A DNA stretch of 64,000 nucleotides, taken from NCBI RefSeq assembly GCF_015291625.1, contig NZ_CP030047.1, positions 3,658,001 to 3,722,000 on the forward strand. The letters are read 5' to 3'. Below, in pieces: positions 63,406 through 64,000 of the stretch. Below the pieces are notes generated by a model that made no database searches, had not been told where the DNA came from, and saw nothing but the letters and a program-made list of their open reading frames with translations. This DNA comes from Bradyrhizobium sp. CCBAU 53421. Lineage in GTDB: Bacteria > Pseudomonadota > Alphaproteobacteria > Rhizobiales > Xanthobacteraceae. Position numbers and translations under genes: made by a program. Every line of letters starts with the position of its first letter. The stretch's first letter is position 1.

Positions 63406-64000
63406 ATGGCCTACGTTGCTGTGAAGGGTGGCGAGCACGCGATACTAAACGCACATAAACTACTCGCGGAGGAGCGCCGCGGAGATACTACAGTTCCTGA
63501 GCTGACGCTCGATCAGATCAGCGGCCAGCTTGGGCTTGCGATAGACAGAGTGATGAACGAGGGATCGATGTATGACCGACGTCTCGCAGCGCTTGCATTG
63601 AAGCAGGCACAAGGAGACCTCGCCGAGGCGATCTTTCTCTTGAGAGCGTATCGCACTACTCTGCCTCGGATTGCAGCTTCCGAGCCGATCGACACAAAGC
63701 GGATGTTCGTTCGACGCCGGGTCTCTGGAACATTCAAAGATCTTCCCGGAGGTCAGCTGTTAGGGCCGACTTATGACTATACTCACCGCCTTCTGGATTT
63801 CAGCTTAGCGGAATCGGTAGATGAGGGACTGGCGGGAGTGCCGGCTTCCGGCAGCCCAATTGACTTCAATGTGCCAAGTGTATTGGACGTCCTCGACGGG
63901 GACGGCCTTATTGAGTCAGCTGAGCGCCGCGCGGGAAGAGAGCCGTTCGATCTTACTCGCTCACCCATGAGATTGCCTGCTGGGCGTGACCAACGTTTGC
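63406..64000 (+). CDS. phnI: C-P lyase subunit PhnI, N-terminal part
   Basis: ATG 63406 begins an open frame to the window edge (about 198 of some 360 residues). Typical PhnI marks: YVAVKGGEHAILNAHKLLAE, LTLDQISGQLGLAIDRVM, NEGSMYDRRLAALALKQAQG and AIFLLRAYRTTLPR. PhnI with G, H and L forms the ribose-phosphonate triphosphate. Directly after phnH with no gap, preceded by GGAGGTTTAG as ribosome site. phnJ, K and L are expected beyond the window. Confidence 0.95.
   Translation, partial: MAYVAVKGGEHAILNAHKLLAEERRGDTTVPELTLDQISGQLGLAIDRVMNEGSMYDRRLAALALKQAQGDLAEAIFLLRAYRTTLPRIAASEPIDTKRMFVRRRVSGTFKDLPGGQLLGPTYDYTHRLLDFSLAESVDEGLAGVPASGSPIDFNVPSVLDVLDGDGLIESAERRAGREPFDLTRSPMRLPAGRDQRL

Overview
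The window looks like an accessory, island-like stretch of an alphaproteobacterial chromosome, most likely Bradyrhizobium or a close relative in the Hyphomicrobiales. This rests on the style of the small proteins (DUF6634-, DUF2285- and DUF1127-like), the giant repeat protein with a DUF4214-like segment, the rhizobial-type C-P lyase genes and the generally high GC. No rRNA, intact tRNA or CRISPR array is visible. Base composition is patchy: the AddAB-like pair at 36-42 kb is very GC-rich, the ATP-grasp cluster at 43.7-46 kb is visibly AT-richer, and IS elements and broken genes separate the blocks.

Layout. 1-3.2 kb: an AAA+ ATPase cut by the window edge, two small minus-strand genes and an XRE regulator. 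3.4-6.9 kb: a six-helix membrane protein and an OpuB-type osmoprotectant ABC operon (ATPase plus a permease/binding-protein fusion) with a 15-bp-arm palindrome 29 bp upstream. 7.2-10.8 kb: a DUF2285-like protein, an AEC transporter and a TauE/SafE transporter in tandem, and three small genes, one of only 59 codons. 12.3-25.8 kb: a surface locus with an RCC1-repeat exported protein, a 3,377-residue protein (NlpC/P60 peptidase, Thr/Ser-rich repeats, DUF4214-like segment, seven 107-residue repeats), an FkbM methyltransferase and a glycosyltransferase-like gene.

26.8-29.9 kb is a complete IS66-family element with perfect 8-bp target duplications and a fourth, UPF0149-like passenger gene. 30-35.5 kb holds small poorly characterised genes, a coupled two-gene unit with a possible HEPN-like protein, two genes broken by frameshifts and tRNA-derived fragments that may mark an old integration site. 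36-42 kb is an AddB-like nuclease and AddA-like helicase-nuclease overlapping by 4 bp, followed by an IS5-type transposase.

43.7-49.4 kb is a minus-strand cluster: a class I methyltransferase, a 98-residue Pro/Ala-rich four-cysteine ORF coupled to a D-Ala-D-Ala-ligase-like ATP-grasp enzyme, an atypical OmpR-type regulator, an L-amino-acid-ligase-like ATP-grasp enzyme and an unrecognised coupled partner. I read it as a candidate peptide or modified-amino-acid pathway and as the most likely undescribed system here. An OprB-type porin and an EamA transporter follow, among IS66 relics.

54.8-64 kb is a phosphonate-use locus: binding protein, phnM, MalK-type ATPase, two permeases, divergent phnF, an endonuclease/exonuclease/phosphatase-family hydrolase, phnG, phnH and the start of phnI, which runs off the window. 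The transporter is of the sugar/glycerol-phosphate class rather than PhnCDE, and the hydrolase may do the job of PhnP.
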